A stretch of 25,490 nucleotides of DNA from Syntrophomonadaceae bacterium (GCA_007126465.1 SLBE01000046.1:1-25490); one strand, 5' to 3'. Positions 14,474-23,301 are shown, numbered from the stretch's first letter. Program-made: numbers and translations. Notes: generated from the letters alone by a model not told the origin.

Positions 14474-14749
14474 ATGAAAAGGGTAATTGTAGCCGGAGGT
14501 TCATGCGGTTCCAGCATGCAGCGTGCATCAGAAAGAATTGATCAATATTGTCAATATAAAGGTATTGAAGTCAAAGTTTCTGTGCATAACTTATGGCATT
14601 CTGTGCACTTAGATTCCAGGGCGGATCTGGTCATACAAATGTTTCCGTTCTTTGAAGAGTTAAACTGCCCCGTTTTAGATGGTCGCCCCTTTATTAAAGG
14701 CGACGGCGAAGAAGATCTGTTGCATGAAGTTGCTGAATTGCTGGCATAA
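14474..14749 (+). CDS. PTS IIB-like small protein, copy B
   Basis: A 91-residue paralogue of the protein at 14071, about 90% identical in DNA. It has lost one codon in the active loop, which now reads VAGGSCGSSMQ: the cysteine three positions after the usual phospho-cysteine place is kept, the second one is gone. Other changes include MVPFFEG to MFPFFEE. The ribosome binding site and leader are copied unchanged from copy A. The corrinoid protein gene follows 54 bases later. Divergence exactly in the loop suggests the two copies may have separate roles, for example different partners. Confidence 0.65.
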   Translation: MKRVIVAGGSCGSSMQRASERIDQYCQYKGIEVKVSVHNLWHSVHLDSRADLVIQMFPFFEELNCPVLDGRPFIKGDGEEDLLHEVAELLA

Positions 14750-14803
14750 AGTACCTATGATTTGCTTTAACAAACGATGTAATTATATGTGAGGTGTTTA
14801 GAA

Positions 14804-15439
14804 ATGAAACTACTGTCTGAAATTGGCGATAAAATGATAGAAGGTAATGTTGAAGAGCTGATAGACCTGATTAATAAAGCAGAAGCTGAAGGAATTGATC
14901 AAAAGACGATTATTAATGATGGTTTAATTGCTGCCATGCTAAGCCTTGGTGAAAAATTCAAACTCAATGAAGTGTTTATACCTGATGTACTGGTTGCAGC
15001 GGCAGCAATGAAAGAAGCGATTAATCATTTAGGTTTCGATAATATTTCTGATACAGGTTCACCAAAAGGAGTAATTGTAATTGGAACGGTTCGGCATGAC
15101 ATGCATGATATTGGGAAAAACCTGGTTGCTTTACTTATGAACAGCAATGGTTTTCATGTTCATGATCTCGGTGTAGACGTGTCACCGGACAAATTCGTGG
15201 AAGCGGTAAAAGATTACAGTCCTGATATCCTGGCCCTCTCTGCTCTTTTAACAACAACACTGCCTGAAATGAGTGAGGTAATAAAAGCTTTGGGTAATGC
15301 AGGAGTTAGAAAATCTACACGGGTTTTGGTTGGCGGTGCGCCGGTAACTGAAGAATATGCCGATTCGATCGGTGCAGATGGTTATGCGCCTGATGCAACC
15401 TCTGCAGTAACTAAATCTTTAGAGATGATTGATAGCTAA
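14804..15439 (+). CDS. corrinoid (B12-binding) methyl-carrier protein
   Basis: A 211-residue protein of the methyltransferase cognate corrinoid family (MtaC/MtbC/MttC type). An N-terminal four-helix cap domain (about 1-85) is followed by a Rossmann-like B12 domain with the signature D99-M-H101-D-I-G104-K-N, where H101 is the lower cobalt ligand, and by the VGGAPV loop. It would shuttle a methyl group between a substrate and an acceptor through Co(I)/methyl-Co(III). The start ATG has GAGGTG seven bases upstream; an in-frame GTG at 14789 precedes that site. The UroD-type methyltransferase upstream is its likely partner; no second methyltransferase or reactivating ATPase is in the window. Confidence 0.93.
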   Translation: MKLLSEIGDKMIEGNVEELIDLINKAEAEGIDQKTIINDGLIAAMLSLGEKFKLNEVFIPDVLVAAAAMKEAINHLGFDNISDTGSPKGVIVIGTVRHDMHDIGKNLVALLMNSNGFHVHDLGVDVSPDKFVEAVKDYSPDILALSALLTTTLPEMSEVIKALGNAGVRKSTRVLVGGAPVTEEYADSIGADGYAPDATSAVTKSLEMIDS

Positions 15440-15498
15440 TACTGCTGCAATGAAGTGTTATCTCAATGGTTGCTGGTCAGAAAGGATTGTGAACAAAC

Positions 15499-16464
15499 AT
15501 GGTTACAAGAAAGCATAACCAGAGATTGTTATCGAAAATTGCTCACATGTATTATGAGCAAGGCTTAAGCCAGCAAATGATTGCAGAAAAATTGAGGACA
15601 TCAAGGCCAACTATAAGCAGAATGCTAGATCAAGCTCGTAAAATGGGCATAGTTAAAATATCTATCCAATCATTTAATGATCGAATAGCTAGTCTTGAAA
15701 GTGAATTAGAAAGCAAATTTTCTCTTAACGAAGTAGCTGTTATTGCAAATGATTCTATGAATAAAGCAGATCAGAAAAAGGCGCTTGGGGCAGTTGCTGC
15801 AGATATATTACAGCGAATTGTTAAAGGATCTGATGTTGTTGGGATTTCATGGGGAACAAGTTTGCGAGAAGTTATTAACGGACTTAAGCCAACACATATT
15901 CCCGGGTTAATAGCAGTTCCACTGGTTGGTGGAATGGGTCAGGATATACGCTATGAGATTCATTCAAACAGCCTTGTAGTAGATTTTTCCAGAAAACTTG
16001 GTTGTCACAGCTGGGTTTTACATGCACCGGCTATTGTTGAGAGAGAAAATTTGAAAGATGCCATCCTGGGCGAGTCTGAAAGTGGAGAAATTATGGAGCA
16101 GGCAAAAAAGGCTAATATTGGCATGGTGGGATTAGGAGCACTTAATGAATCCTCAACTATGATTCAAACCGGGTTCTTCTCTATCGATGATTTTAAAGAA
16201 ATCAGGGAAAAAGGCGCAATCGGCGAAGTCTGCTCATTTTTCTTTGATCGTAATGGTCAAGCTTGTGATATTGATATCAATAAGAGGGTTATCGGGGTAG
16301 GCCCTTATGATTTGAAAAATATTGAAACAGTCATTGCAGTTGTAGCCGGTGACAAAAAGGAAGAGGCTCTTCATGCGGCTCTAAGAGGCCAGTTTATAAA
16401 TATTTTGATTACAGATGAATTGACAGCTGAAAAGGTGCTTTTAATTGAAAGTGCTACCAGGTAG
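15499..16464 (+). CDS. SorC-family sugar-responsive regulator
   Basis: A 321-residue regulator with an N-terminal helix-turn-helix (IAHMYYEQGLSQQMIAEKL followed by SRPTISRMLDQARKMGIVK) and a large C-terminal sugar-phosphate-binding domain of the SorC type (GISWGTSLREVINGL, VPLVGGMGQ, GLGALNESSTM, IGVGPYDLKNIETVIAVVAG). Such proteins bind a phosphorylated sugar intermediate and control the operon that makes it. Being inside the operon, it probably regulates the promoters at 9880-9953, with a product of PTS uptake as effector. AAAGGA lies 12 bases before the ATG, a long spacing, so translation may be low, as is common for regulators. Confidence 0.9.
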   Translation: MVTRKHNQRLLSKIAHMYYEQGLSQQMIAEKLRTSRPTISRMLDQARKMGIVKISIQSFNDRIASLESELESKFSLNEVAVIANDSMNKADQKKALGAVAADILQRIVKGSDVVGISWGTSLREVINGLKPTHIPGLIAVPLVGGMGQDIRYEIHSNSLVVDFSRKLGCHSWVLHAPAIVERENLKDAILGESESGEIMEQAKKANIGMVGLGALNESSTMIQTGFFSIDDFKEIREKGAIGEVCSFFFDRNGQACDIDINKRVIGVGPYDLKNIETVIAVVAGDKKEEALHAALRGQFINILITDELTAEKVLLIESATR

Positions 16465-16520
16465 TTGGTTAACCTAAACCTTAATAATGCAAACTATCTT
16501 TATTATATGGGGGGCGTGAA

Positions 16521-17483
16521 ATGAAGCTATCGAAAAAATTAAAGCTAAGAATGTTAGAGCAAATGCTGCTAACTCGCTATTTTGAAGAAAAAGTTGATGA
16601 GCTTTTTGCCAAGGGATTGATCCATGGAACCACTCATCTTTCAATCGGAGAAGAAGCGATGGCGGCAGGACCGGTAAACGCCTTAAAAGCAGATGACTTT
16701 ATGGCCATTACTCACCGTGGGCACGGTTCCTGTATAGCTAAGGGTGCTGATATTAATATCATGATGGCTGAGTTAATGGGCAAAGAAACAGGTTATTGTA
16801 AAGGTAAAGGCGGTTCCATTCATGTTGCTAACCTGGAAGAAGGTAATCTTGGGGCAAACGGTATAGTGGGTGGTGGAATCCCTATTGCTACTGGAGCCGC
16901 ACTTGCACAGAAAATGCAAAACACCGGTAAAATTGTCCTTTGCTTTTTTGGTGATGGTGCATCTAATGAAGGAACATTTCATGAATCACTAAATATGGCC
17001 TCTATCTGGCAGTTGCCTATTGTTTACGTTTGCGTTAATAACATGTATGGGATGTCTACGTGCATTGACGATGTTTGCCCTACAAATAACATTTCTGATC
17101 GTGCATCTGCTTACCAGATGGAAGGTATTACAATCGATGGTAACGATGTTCTTGAGATGTTTGAGGTTACGAATAATGCTGTTATAAAAGCACGTAAGGG
17201 TCAGGGGCCTACGTTGATTGAAGGCTTAACTTACAGGTGGAAAGGTCATTCGAAAAGTGATGCTAACTTGTATCGGACCAGGGAAGAGATAGAAGAGTGG
17301 AAAAAGAAATGCCCAATCAAGCGCTTCCAGACCTATTTAATCGAACAAAAAATCATGTCTGAGGAAGAGATTAAAAAAATGGAAGAATCATCCCTTGAAA
17401 CAATTGAGAGGGCTGTGGAGTTTGCTGAGCAAAGTCCTTATCCCAGCTTAGATGCACTGGAAGAAGACCTCTATGCTTATTAA
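16521..17483 (+). CDS. 2-oxoacid/acetoin dehydrogenase E1 component, alpha subunit
   Basis: A 320-residue thiamine diphosphate enzyme subunit. The cofactor motif runs from GDGASNEG (144-151) to VNN (172-174), and the alpha-subunit elements THRGHGSCIAKG, GKGGSIHVAN and YRWKGHSKSD are all present. With the beta subunit it decarboxylates a 2-oxoacid, or cleaves acetoin, and transfers the acyl group to lipoyl-E2. The compact size is like AcoA and other acetoin-type E1 alpha chains, but pyruvate or a branched 2-oxoacid cannot be excluded. A GGGGGG stretch precedes the ATG. The gene follows the regulator by 56 bases, a gap with a GGTTAACC palindrome (16467-16474). Confidence 0.93.
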   Translation: MKLSKKLKLRMLEQMLLTRYFEEKVDELFAKGLIHGTTHLSIGEEAMAAGPVNALKADDFMAITHRGHGSCIAKGADINIMMAELMGKETGYCKGKGGSIHVANLEEGNLGANGIVGGGIPIATGAALAQKMQNTGKIVLCFFGDGASNEGTFHESLNMASIWQLPIVYVCVNNMYGMSTCIDDVCPTNNISDRASAYQMEGITIDGNDVLEMFEVTNNAVIKARKGQGPTLIEGLTYRWKGHSKSDANLYRTREEIEEWKKKCPIKRFQTYLIEQKIMSEEEIKKMEESSLETIERAVEFAEQSPYPSLDALEEDLYAY

Positions 17484-17525
17484 TTGGAGTATTTAATATC
17501 TACCATAGACGGAGAGTGATGTTAC

Positions 17526-18506
17526 ATGGAAGAGATAACCTATGGCCAGGCGGTTCGTGATGCTATGAGGGAAGAACTGCAGCGTGATGAAAATGTTTTT
17601 TTGATGGGTGAAGATATAGGGGTCTACGGAGGAGCTTTCGGCATTACCTTTGGTATGATTGATGAGTTTGGACCTGACCGTGTTAGAGATACACCTATAT
17701 CCGAGGCAGCTATAGTAGGAGCTGGTGTCGGGGCAGCGATGGTTGGTATGCGCCCTATCGTTGAGATTATGTTTAGCGACTTCCTTACCCTGGCCAGTGA
17801 TCAAATTATGAATCAAGCTGCAAAAATCCATTATATGCTTGGTGGCAAAGCTAAGGTGCCCCTGGTTGTAAGAACACCAGGTGGTTCCGGAACAGGTGCA
17901 GCTGCTCAGCATTCTCAAAGCCTTGAAGCACTATTTGCCCATATACCGGGCCTTAAAGTAGTTATGCCATCTAGCCCATATGATGTTAAAGGTCTTTTGA
18001 AGACAGCAATTCGTGACGACAACCCTGTTGTTTTTTTTGAACACAAACTATTGTATTCAAAAAAAGGAGAGGTTCCGGATACAGACTATACTGTTCCCTT
18101 CGGCGAAGCAGAGATAAAACGGTCTGGATCAGATATCACAGTTTTTGCAACATCAATCATGGTACACAGGGCTCTCGAAGCAGCGGAGCAGCTGGCAAAT
18201 GAAAATATTAGTGTCGAAGTAATAGATCCAAAAACACTTGTGCCACTGGATACTGAAACCATTGTTAAATCGGTTATAAAGACCGGCCGCCTGATGATTG
18301 TTCAGGAAGCCTGTAAAAGAGGCGGATTTGCCTCTGAAGTTGTAGCAGAGGTTGTTGAAAGTGAAGCTTTTGGTTATTTAGATGCACCGATTACAAGGGT
18401 CGCCGGTAAAAATATTCCCATACCATATTCAAAAAAACTAGAAGCGGCAGCTGTTCCACAGGTAGAAGATATAGTTAAAGCAGTAAAAGAAGAGCTCTTA
18501 CAGTAG
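17526..18506 (+). CDS. 2-oxoacid/acetoin dehydrogenase E1 component, beta subunit
   Basis: A 326-residue transketolase-like subunit that pairs with the alpha chain 42 bases upstream. Visible elements are FLMGEDIGVYGGAFG near the N-terminus, the DTPISEAAIVGAGVGAAMVG segment, RTPGGSGTGAAAQHSQSLEA and a complete C-terminal domain (VEVIDPKTLVPLD, VQEACKRGGFASEV). The stretch FFEHKLLYSKKGEVPD is closer to acetoin-dehydrogenase-like E1 beta proteins than to the pyruvate enzymes as I remember them. GGAG precedes the ATG. The E2 gene begins 12 bases after the stop. Confidence 0.93.
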   Translation: MEEITYGQAVRDAMREELQRDENVFLMGEDIGVYGGAFGITFGMIDEFGPDRVRDTPISEAAIVGAGVGAAMVGMRPIVEIMFSDFLTLASDQIMNQAAKIHYMLGGKAKVPLVVRTPGGSGTGAAAQHSQSLEALFAHIPGLKVVMPSSPYDVKGLLKTAIRDDNPVVFFEHKLLYSKKGEVPDTDYTVPFGEAEIKRSGSDITVFATSIMVHRALEAAEQLANENISVEVIDPKTLVPLDTETIVKSVIKTGRLMIVQEACKRGGFASEVVAEVVESEAFGYLDAPITRVAGKNIPIPYSKKLEAAAVPQVEDIVKAVKEELLQ

Positions 18507-18518
18507 GGAGGCAGTTTG

Positions 18519-19817
18519 ATGGCAGTTGAAATACTGATGCCCAAGATGGGCATGACAATGGAAGAAGGAACAATTCTTAAGTGGGTTAAACAAATTGGCG
18601 ATGAAATTGTCAAAGGGGAAGTTGTCCTCGAGATTCAGACTGATAAGGTAAAAATGGATGTAGAGGCACCAGCTGATGGAGTGTTATTAAAAATTGTCGC
18701 AGCTGAAGGTTCCGTGGTACCGGTTAATACCCCTATTGCATATATAGGAGAAGCAGGAGAAACTGTAGCTGAAGAAGAGCAACCTGCCAGTGTAGCTGAT
18801 AGCTCATCAGCAGAAACTGCAGAAGAAGTAAAAACTCATGGCCCTGTTAAAGCAACTTCCAGCGTTGATAGTGAAAAATGTAAAGCAACGCCTGCAGCAA
18901 AAAGGATGGCTGCAGAAAAAGGAATTGATTTGCAAAATATAACTCCTGGATCGACTGATGGAATGATTAGGGTAAAAGATCTGGACGCGGTTAAAGCCAC
19001 CCCACTGGCCCAGAAGATTGCTCATGATCAGGGTATAGATCTCAGTGCTGTTAAAGGTAGTGGTGTTCATGGAAAAATCACCAAAGAAGATCTTCTTTCA
19101 GATTCTGCCATAAGAAGTAGTGATGATGAACAAAGCAGTGTAACGCCGCTGGCTGGTTTACGCAAAGTAATTGCTGAACGAATGAGTCTTTCATGGCATG
19201 AAGCTCCTCATGCATTTATCAGCCTTGAGGTGGATATGACTGCAATGGCAAATCTAAGGTCAGAAATACTAAAAGATCTGGAGGAAAAGACCGGGAACAA
19301 AGTTTCATATAACCACCTGTTAATCAAGGTAGTCGCTCGAGCATTAAGAGATAACCCGGCAGTGAATGCCAGGTTCATTGATAATGGAATAGATTTTTCT
19401 GAAGATGTAAATATTGGTGTTGCTGTTGCTGCAGAGGAAGGCTTAATTGTGCCTGTACTGCATAAAGCGGACAAATTAAACATAGAAGAGGTTGTTCTTA
19501 ATACTAATGAACTAATTGAGAAGGCTCGCAATGGTGAACTTGTATTAAAAGAGTTGGAAGGCGGGACTTTTACAATCAGTAATCTTGGTATGTTCGGTAT
19601 TACCATGTTTGGACCGATTTTGAATCCCCCGGAAGTGGGGATCCTCGGTGCAGGGAAAATAATTGACAGTCCGGTAGTGGAAAATGGAAATGTCGTGGTT
19701 AAGCCGATAATGACTTTGTCTTTATCATTTGATCACCGGGCCCTGGATGGAGCACAGGCGTCCCTCTTTTTATCGCGTGTCAGGGATTTAATGGAATCAC
19801 CGGCGAAGTTACTATAA
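18519..19817 (+). CDS. dihydrolipoamide acyltransferase (E2), two subunit-binding domains
   Basis: A 432-residue E2 core. Residues 1-78 form a lipoyl domain with the attachment lysine K43 (QTDKVKMDVEAP). After an acidic Ala/Glu linker come two peripheral subunit-binding domains, at about 122-155 (ATPAAKRMAAEKGIDLQNI) and 160-193 (ATPLAQKIAHDQGIDLSAV). The catalytic acyltransferase domain ends with SFDHRALDGAQA, the HxxxDG active site. It passes the acyl group from E1 to CoA. ATG at 18519 is chosen, seven bases after GGGAGG. The doubled binding domain is unusual, since one is typical. E3 follows. No lipoate ligase gene is nearby. Confidence 0.93.
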   Translation: MAVEILMPKMGMTMEEGTILKWVKQIGDEIVKGEVVLEIQTDKVKMDVEAPADGVLLKIVAAEGSVVPVNTPIAYIGEAGETVAEEEQPASVADSSSAETAEEVKTHGPVKATSSVDSEKCKATPAAKRMAAEKGIDLQNITPGSTDGMIRVKDLDAVKATPLAQKIAHDQGIDLSAVKGSGVHGKITKEDLLSDSAIRSSDDEQSSVTPLAGLRKVIAERMSLSWHEAPHAFISLEVDMTAMANLRSEILKDLEEKTGNKVSYNHLLIKVVARALRDNPAVNARFIDNGIDFSEDVNIGVAVAAEEGLIVPVLHKADKLNIEEVVLNTNELIEKARNGELVLKELEGGTFTISNLGMFGITMFGPILNPPEVGILGAGKIIDSPVVENGNVVVKPIMTLSLSFDHRALDGAQASLFLSRVRDLMESPAKLL

Positions 19818-19860
19818 AAGAGTAATGGAAATACACAGAGCAATGGAGGACACAGATCAG

Positions 19861-21246
19861 ATGGATTATGATATTTTGGTACTGGGCGGCGGAATAGGTG
19901 GCTATGTTGCTGCAATCAGGGCTGCGAAAGGTGGGGCGAAAGTTGCCCTGGTAGAAAAAAACCATATTGGTGGAACCTGTCTTAATTATGGCTGCATTCC
20001 AACCAAGTCCCTGATACGCAGTGCAGAAGTACTAGATACAGTAAAAAATGCAAGTGATTTTGGTGTAAAAGCTACCGGGGCAGAGCTAGACCTGGAATCG
20101 GTAATTAAACGTAAAGACAATATTGTAAAAATGTTGACTGAAGGTGTTGAAGGCCTGTTAAATGCCAACCAGATTACCATTTATAACAGCATGGGTAATG
20201 TTAAGGATGCCAGGACAGTTGAAGTAAAAGATAGCAGCGGAAAGAGCTTAGACCTTACTACTAATAAATTAATTATTGCAACAGGTTCAGTAACAACAAT
20301 TCCGAATATTCCTGGCGTGGATTTGCCAGGTGTTATAACCAGCAAGGAAGTGTTGAATATAACAGATCTGCCTGAAGAGGTTTGTATCGTTGGCGGAGGA
20401 GTAATAGGATTAGAGTTTGCTTACATACTAAATGCTTTCGGGGCAAAGGTTACCGTTTTGGAATTATTGCCCGAAATATTACCTAAAGCTGAACGTGAGC
20501 TGGTCAATTATTTGCTGGATTCTTTTCGGGAAAAAGGCATTAGCATTCTTACCAAGGCCCAGGTTAATGCTATTGAAGAGAGTGAACCCGGTATGAATGT
20601 TATGTTTTACCACAACGATGAAGAAAAAACGCTTCAGTCCGGTTTAGTTTTAATGGCGGTGGGCCGTGAACCCAACCTTGCAGGTCTGGATGCTCTTAAT
20701 TTAAAAAGAAATTCAAGTAAGGGGATAATCGTAAATAGCTCCATGGAAACTTCCTTGCCTGGAGTTTATGCTATCGGAGATGTAACAGGTGGTGTCCAAC
20801 TGGCACATGTTGCAACTGCTCAGGGTATAGTAGCTGCAGAAAATGCTCTTGGTGAAGAAGCGAAATTTAATAGCAACAGCATCCCTTATTGCATTTATAG
20901 CAAACCTGAAATGGCCTGGGTAGGCTTAACGGAAGAAGAAGCAAAAGAAAAGTATGGCCGGATAAAAGTAGGCCGGTTTCCTTTTACCGGTAGTGGTAAG
21001 GCCATGGTTTATGGTGATACCTCCGGCCTGGTTAAGATGATTATAGATGAGAAATATGGTGAAATTGTCGGTCTACATCTAATTGGGCCCGAAGCGACCA
21101 ATATGATTGCCGAAGGTGTTTTGGCCAGAATGTTGGAAGCAACAGTGATTGAGCTGGCAGCTACGATTCATCCCCATCCAACGTTGTCTGAAGTTTTAAT
21201 GGAAGCTGCTCATATGACGCTTGACCAGGGCATTCATTATATTTAG
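19861..21246 (+). CDS. lpdA: dihydrolipoamide dehydrogenase (E3)
   Basis: A 461-residue flavoprotein that reoxidises lipoyl-E2 and makes NADH. The FAD motif VLGGGIGGYVAA is followed by the redox disulfide GGTCLNYGCIPTK (C40, C45), the NAD-binding IVGGGVIGLEFAYI, the second FAD element GVYAIGDVTGG and the C-terminal active-site HPHPTLSE. ATG at 19861 is preferred because GGAGG lies 11 bases before it and the family starts just before the first strand; an ATG at 19825 would add 12 residues. It completes the E1-E2-E3 complex in gene order. Confidence 0.95.
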   Translation: MDYDILVLGGGIGGYVAAIRAAKGGAKVALVEKNHIGGTCLNYGCIPTKSLIRSAEVLDTVKNASDFGVKATGAELDLESVIKRKDNIVKMLTEGVEGLLNANQITIYNSMGNVKDARTVEVKDSSGKSLDLTTNKLIIATGSVTTIPNIPGVDLPGVITSKEVLNITDLPEEVCIVGGGVIGLEFAYILNAFGAKVTVLELLPEILPKAERELVNYLLDSFREKGISILTKAQVNAIEESEPGMNVMFYHNDEEKTLQSGLVLMAVGREPNLAGLDALNLKRNSSKGIIVNSSMETSLPGVYAIGDVTGGVQLAHVATAQGIVAAENALGEEAKFNSNSIPYCIYSKPEMAWVGLTEEEAKEKYGRIKVGRFPFTGSGKAMVYGDTSGLVKMIIDEKYGEIVGLHLIGPEATNMIAEGVLARMLEATVIELAATIHPHPTLSEVLMEAAHMTLDQGIHYI

Positions 21247-21289
21247 CAGTTGAAACAAATATTATTGACCCTTGAAAGGATGACAGAAA

Positions 21290-21574
21290 ATGCAACAAAA
21301 TTCTGTAGAAGTACTTATTACGAATAAATCTGGGCTTCACGCAAGGCCCGCATCTCTTTTTGTACAGGAAGCAAATAAGTATAAATCCGAAATTGAGATA
21401 AATTGCAAAGACAAAACAGTTAATGCAAAAAGTATACTTAGTATACTTGGCTTGGGTGCCAATAAAGGAAGCACAATCGTTATTAGTGCTGAAGGTGAAG
21501 ATGCAGGAGTTGCTTTAAGTGGCCTAAAAGAATTTTTGGAAAAAGAATTACCCAGGGTGGATGGTGCGGAATGA
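21290..21574 (+). CDS. ptsH: HPr phosphocarrier protein of the PTS
   Basis: A 94-residue HPr. The phosphorylated histidine is H17 in GLHARPAS, and the regulatory serine of Gram-positive HPr is kept at S48 (VNAKSILSILGLG), so HPr kinase control is possible. It receives phosphate from enzyme I and gives it to EIIA. AAAGGA lies before the ATG. The last bases overlap the enzyme I start (ATGA), so the two are coupled. The location inside a catabolic operon rather than in a stand-alone ptsHI locus is notable. Confidence 0.94.
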   Translation: MQQNSVEVLITNKSGLHARPASLFVQEANKYKSEIEINCKDKTVNAKSILSILGLGANKGSTIVISAEGEDAGVALSGLKEFLEKELPRVDGAE

Positions 21575-23301
21575 TTACTCTTAATGGAATTGGTGCATCG
21601 CCGGGGATAGTTGTTGGCAAAGCAGCTTTGATCAGGGATAGGGAAATCGAGCTGACACATGAGAAAATTATGCCAGAGGAGACAGCTCAGGAAATTGAGC
21701 GCTTCGATGCTGCCATTACAAAAGCTAAAGAGGAGATAAAGGTAATTAGGGATCAAGCTGAGCAGAATATTGGCAGTGAAGAAGCAGCTGTCTTTACTGC
21801 ACACTTGATGATATTAGATGATCCTGAATTGGTGCAGGGTGTTGTATCAAAAATCAAGAATGAGCTGATCAGTGCGGAAAATGCTGTTAATGAGGTTGTT
21901 AAAAATTATATAGAAATGCTGTCAGCTTTAGATGATGAATATATAAAAGCCAGGGTTGCCGACATCGAAGATATCGGTCAGCGTTTGCTATTGTTGCTTA
22001 CTGGTACCGAGAAAACTAACGTTGAATTAGACAAAGAAACAATCTTAATAGCGAAAGATCTGAGTCCATCAGACACTGCACAATTAAACGCTGATTTAAT
22101 CCTTGCTTTTGCAACGCAGTCCGGTTCACGTTCTTCCCATACAGCTATTCTTGCCCGATGCCTTGGAATTCCTGCCGCGGTAGGTCTTGGAGAAAAGCTA
22201 TTGGAGGTAGTGACTGAGGGTGACATAATTATTGTTGATGGCAATGATGGAGTTGTCATAGTAGATCCTGACCAAACGGTGCTTAAAGATTACCAAAGAA
22301 AAATTGAGATGGAAGAAAAAGAAAAGTTGCGTCTTACGGAATATAAGCATAAGTCAGCGACTACTGCAGATGGGCTGAGAATAAAAATAATGGGAAATAT
22401 TGGTGCAGTTAATGAAGCAGATGCTGTTTTGAAAAATGGAGGAGAAGGTTCAGGGCTATTTCGGACAGAGTTTCTTTACATGGAAAATGAAGAATCTCTA
22501 CCTTCGGAAGAACAACAGTACCTGTCATATAAAGCGGTGGCTGAGAAGATGAATGGTAAAGAAGTGGTAATTCGCACACTTGATATTGGTGGTGATAAAG
22601 AGCTTGCATCACTCAATCTGGCATGTGAAGAAAACCCTTTTCTTGGTTACAGAGCTATAAGAATATGTTTAGACCGGGAAGATATTTTTAAGCCTCAACT
22701 TAGGGCTATTTTAAGAGCGAGTGTTTTTGGTGATTTAAAAGTAATGTTTCCTATGATCGCAGGCCTTGAGGAATTAAGAAAGGCCCTGTATTTCTTGAAT
22801 GAAGCCAAGCAAGAATTGAAAAATGAAGAAATTCCATTCAAACATGATATTGAAGTTGGGATTATGATCGAGGTGCCTTCTGCTGCTTTAATGGCAGACA
22901 CACTGGCTAAAGAGGTTGACTTTTTTAGTATTGGCACCAATGATCTCGTTCAGTATACACTGGCTGCAGATCGAAATAATGAGAAAGTGTCAGCAGCATA
23001 TAACCATTATCATCCCGCTGTTTTAAAGCTGATAAAAATTGTTGCAGATGCTGCTCATAATAATGGTATATGGGTGGGGATGTGCGGTGAAGCATCCGGA
23101 GATGAGCTTTTGCTGCCACTTTGGGTTAGCTTTCGTTTTGATGAATTGAGTATGAGTTCTGTTTCTATCCTTAAAGCAAAAGAAATTATTAGCTTATGGA
23201 GTGCTAAAGAAGCAGAACTGCTATCAGAAAAAGTATTAACTGCAGATACAGCTACCGAAGTTAAACAGCTTTTAGCATCAGCTTCAAAAGATAACTCATA
23301 A
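21571..23301 (+). CDS. ptsI: PTS enzyme I (phosphoenolpyruvate-protein phosphotransferase)
   Basis: A 576-residue enzyme I of full length that autophosphorylates from phosphoenolpyruvate and charges HPr. The active histidine is H190 in GSRSSHTAILAR. The C-terminal PEP-binding barrel shows GSGLFRTEFLYM, the RTLDIGGDKE loop, FSIGTNDLVQYTLAADR and the MCGEASGD cysteine. The wording of the GxRSSH loop differs slightly from the common GGRTSH. It overlaps ptsH by four bases. With the EIIA, EIIB and EIIC genes upstream, the operon contains an entire phosphotransfer chain from PEP to substrate. Confidence 0.95.
   Translation: MITLNGIGASPGIVVGKAALIRDREIELTHEKIMPEETAQEIERFDAAITKAKEEIKVIRDQAEQNIGSEEAAVFTAHLMILDDPELVQGVVSKIKNELISAENAVNEVVKNYIEMLSALDDEYIKARVADIEDIGQRLLLLLTGTEKTNVELDKETILIAKDLSPSDTAQLNADLILAFATQSGSRSSHTAILARCLGIPAAVGLGEKLLEVVTEGDIIIVDGNDGVVIVDPDQTVLKDYQRKIEMEEKEKLRLTEYKHKSATTADGLRIKIMGNIGAVNEADAVLKNGGEGSGLFRTEFLYMENEESLPSEEQQYLSYKAVAEKMNGKEVVIRTLDIGGDKELASLNLACEENPFLGYRAIRICLDREDIFKPQLRAILRASVFGDLKVMFPMIAGLEELRKALYFLNEAKQELKNEEIPFKHDIEVGIMIEVPSAALMADTLAKEVDFFSIGTNDLVQYTLAADRNNEKVSAAYNHYHPAVLKLIKIVADAAHNNGIWVGMCGEASGDELLLPLWVSFRFDELSMSSVSILKAKEIISLWSAKEAELLSEKVLTADTATEVKQLLASASKDNS

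Larger units (their letters stand above)
14384..14756 (+). repeat. tandem segmental duplication, copy B
   Basis: Second copy of the 13981-14356 segment. It begins abruptly inside what was the methyltransferase coding sequence, which marks the duplication junction near 14383-14384, and homology fades just after the second IIB-like gene. Confidence 0.92.
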
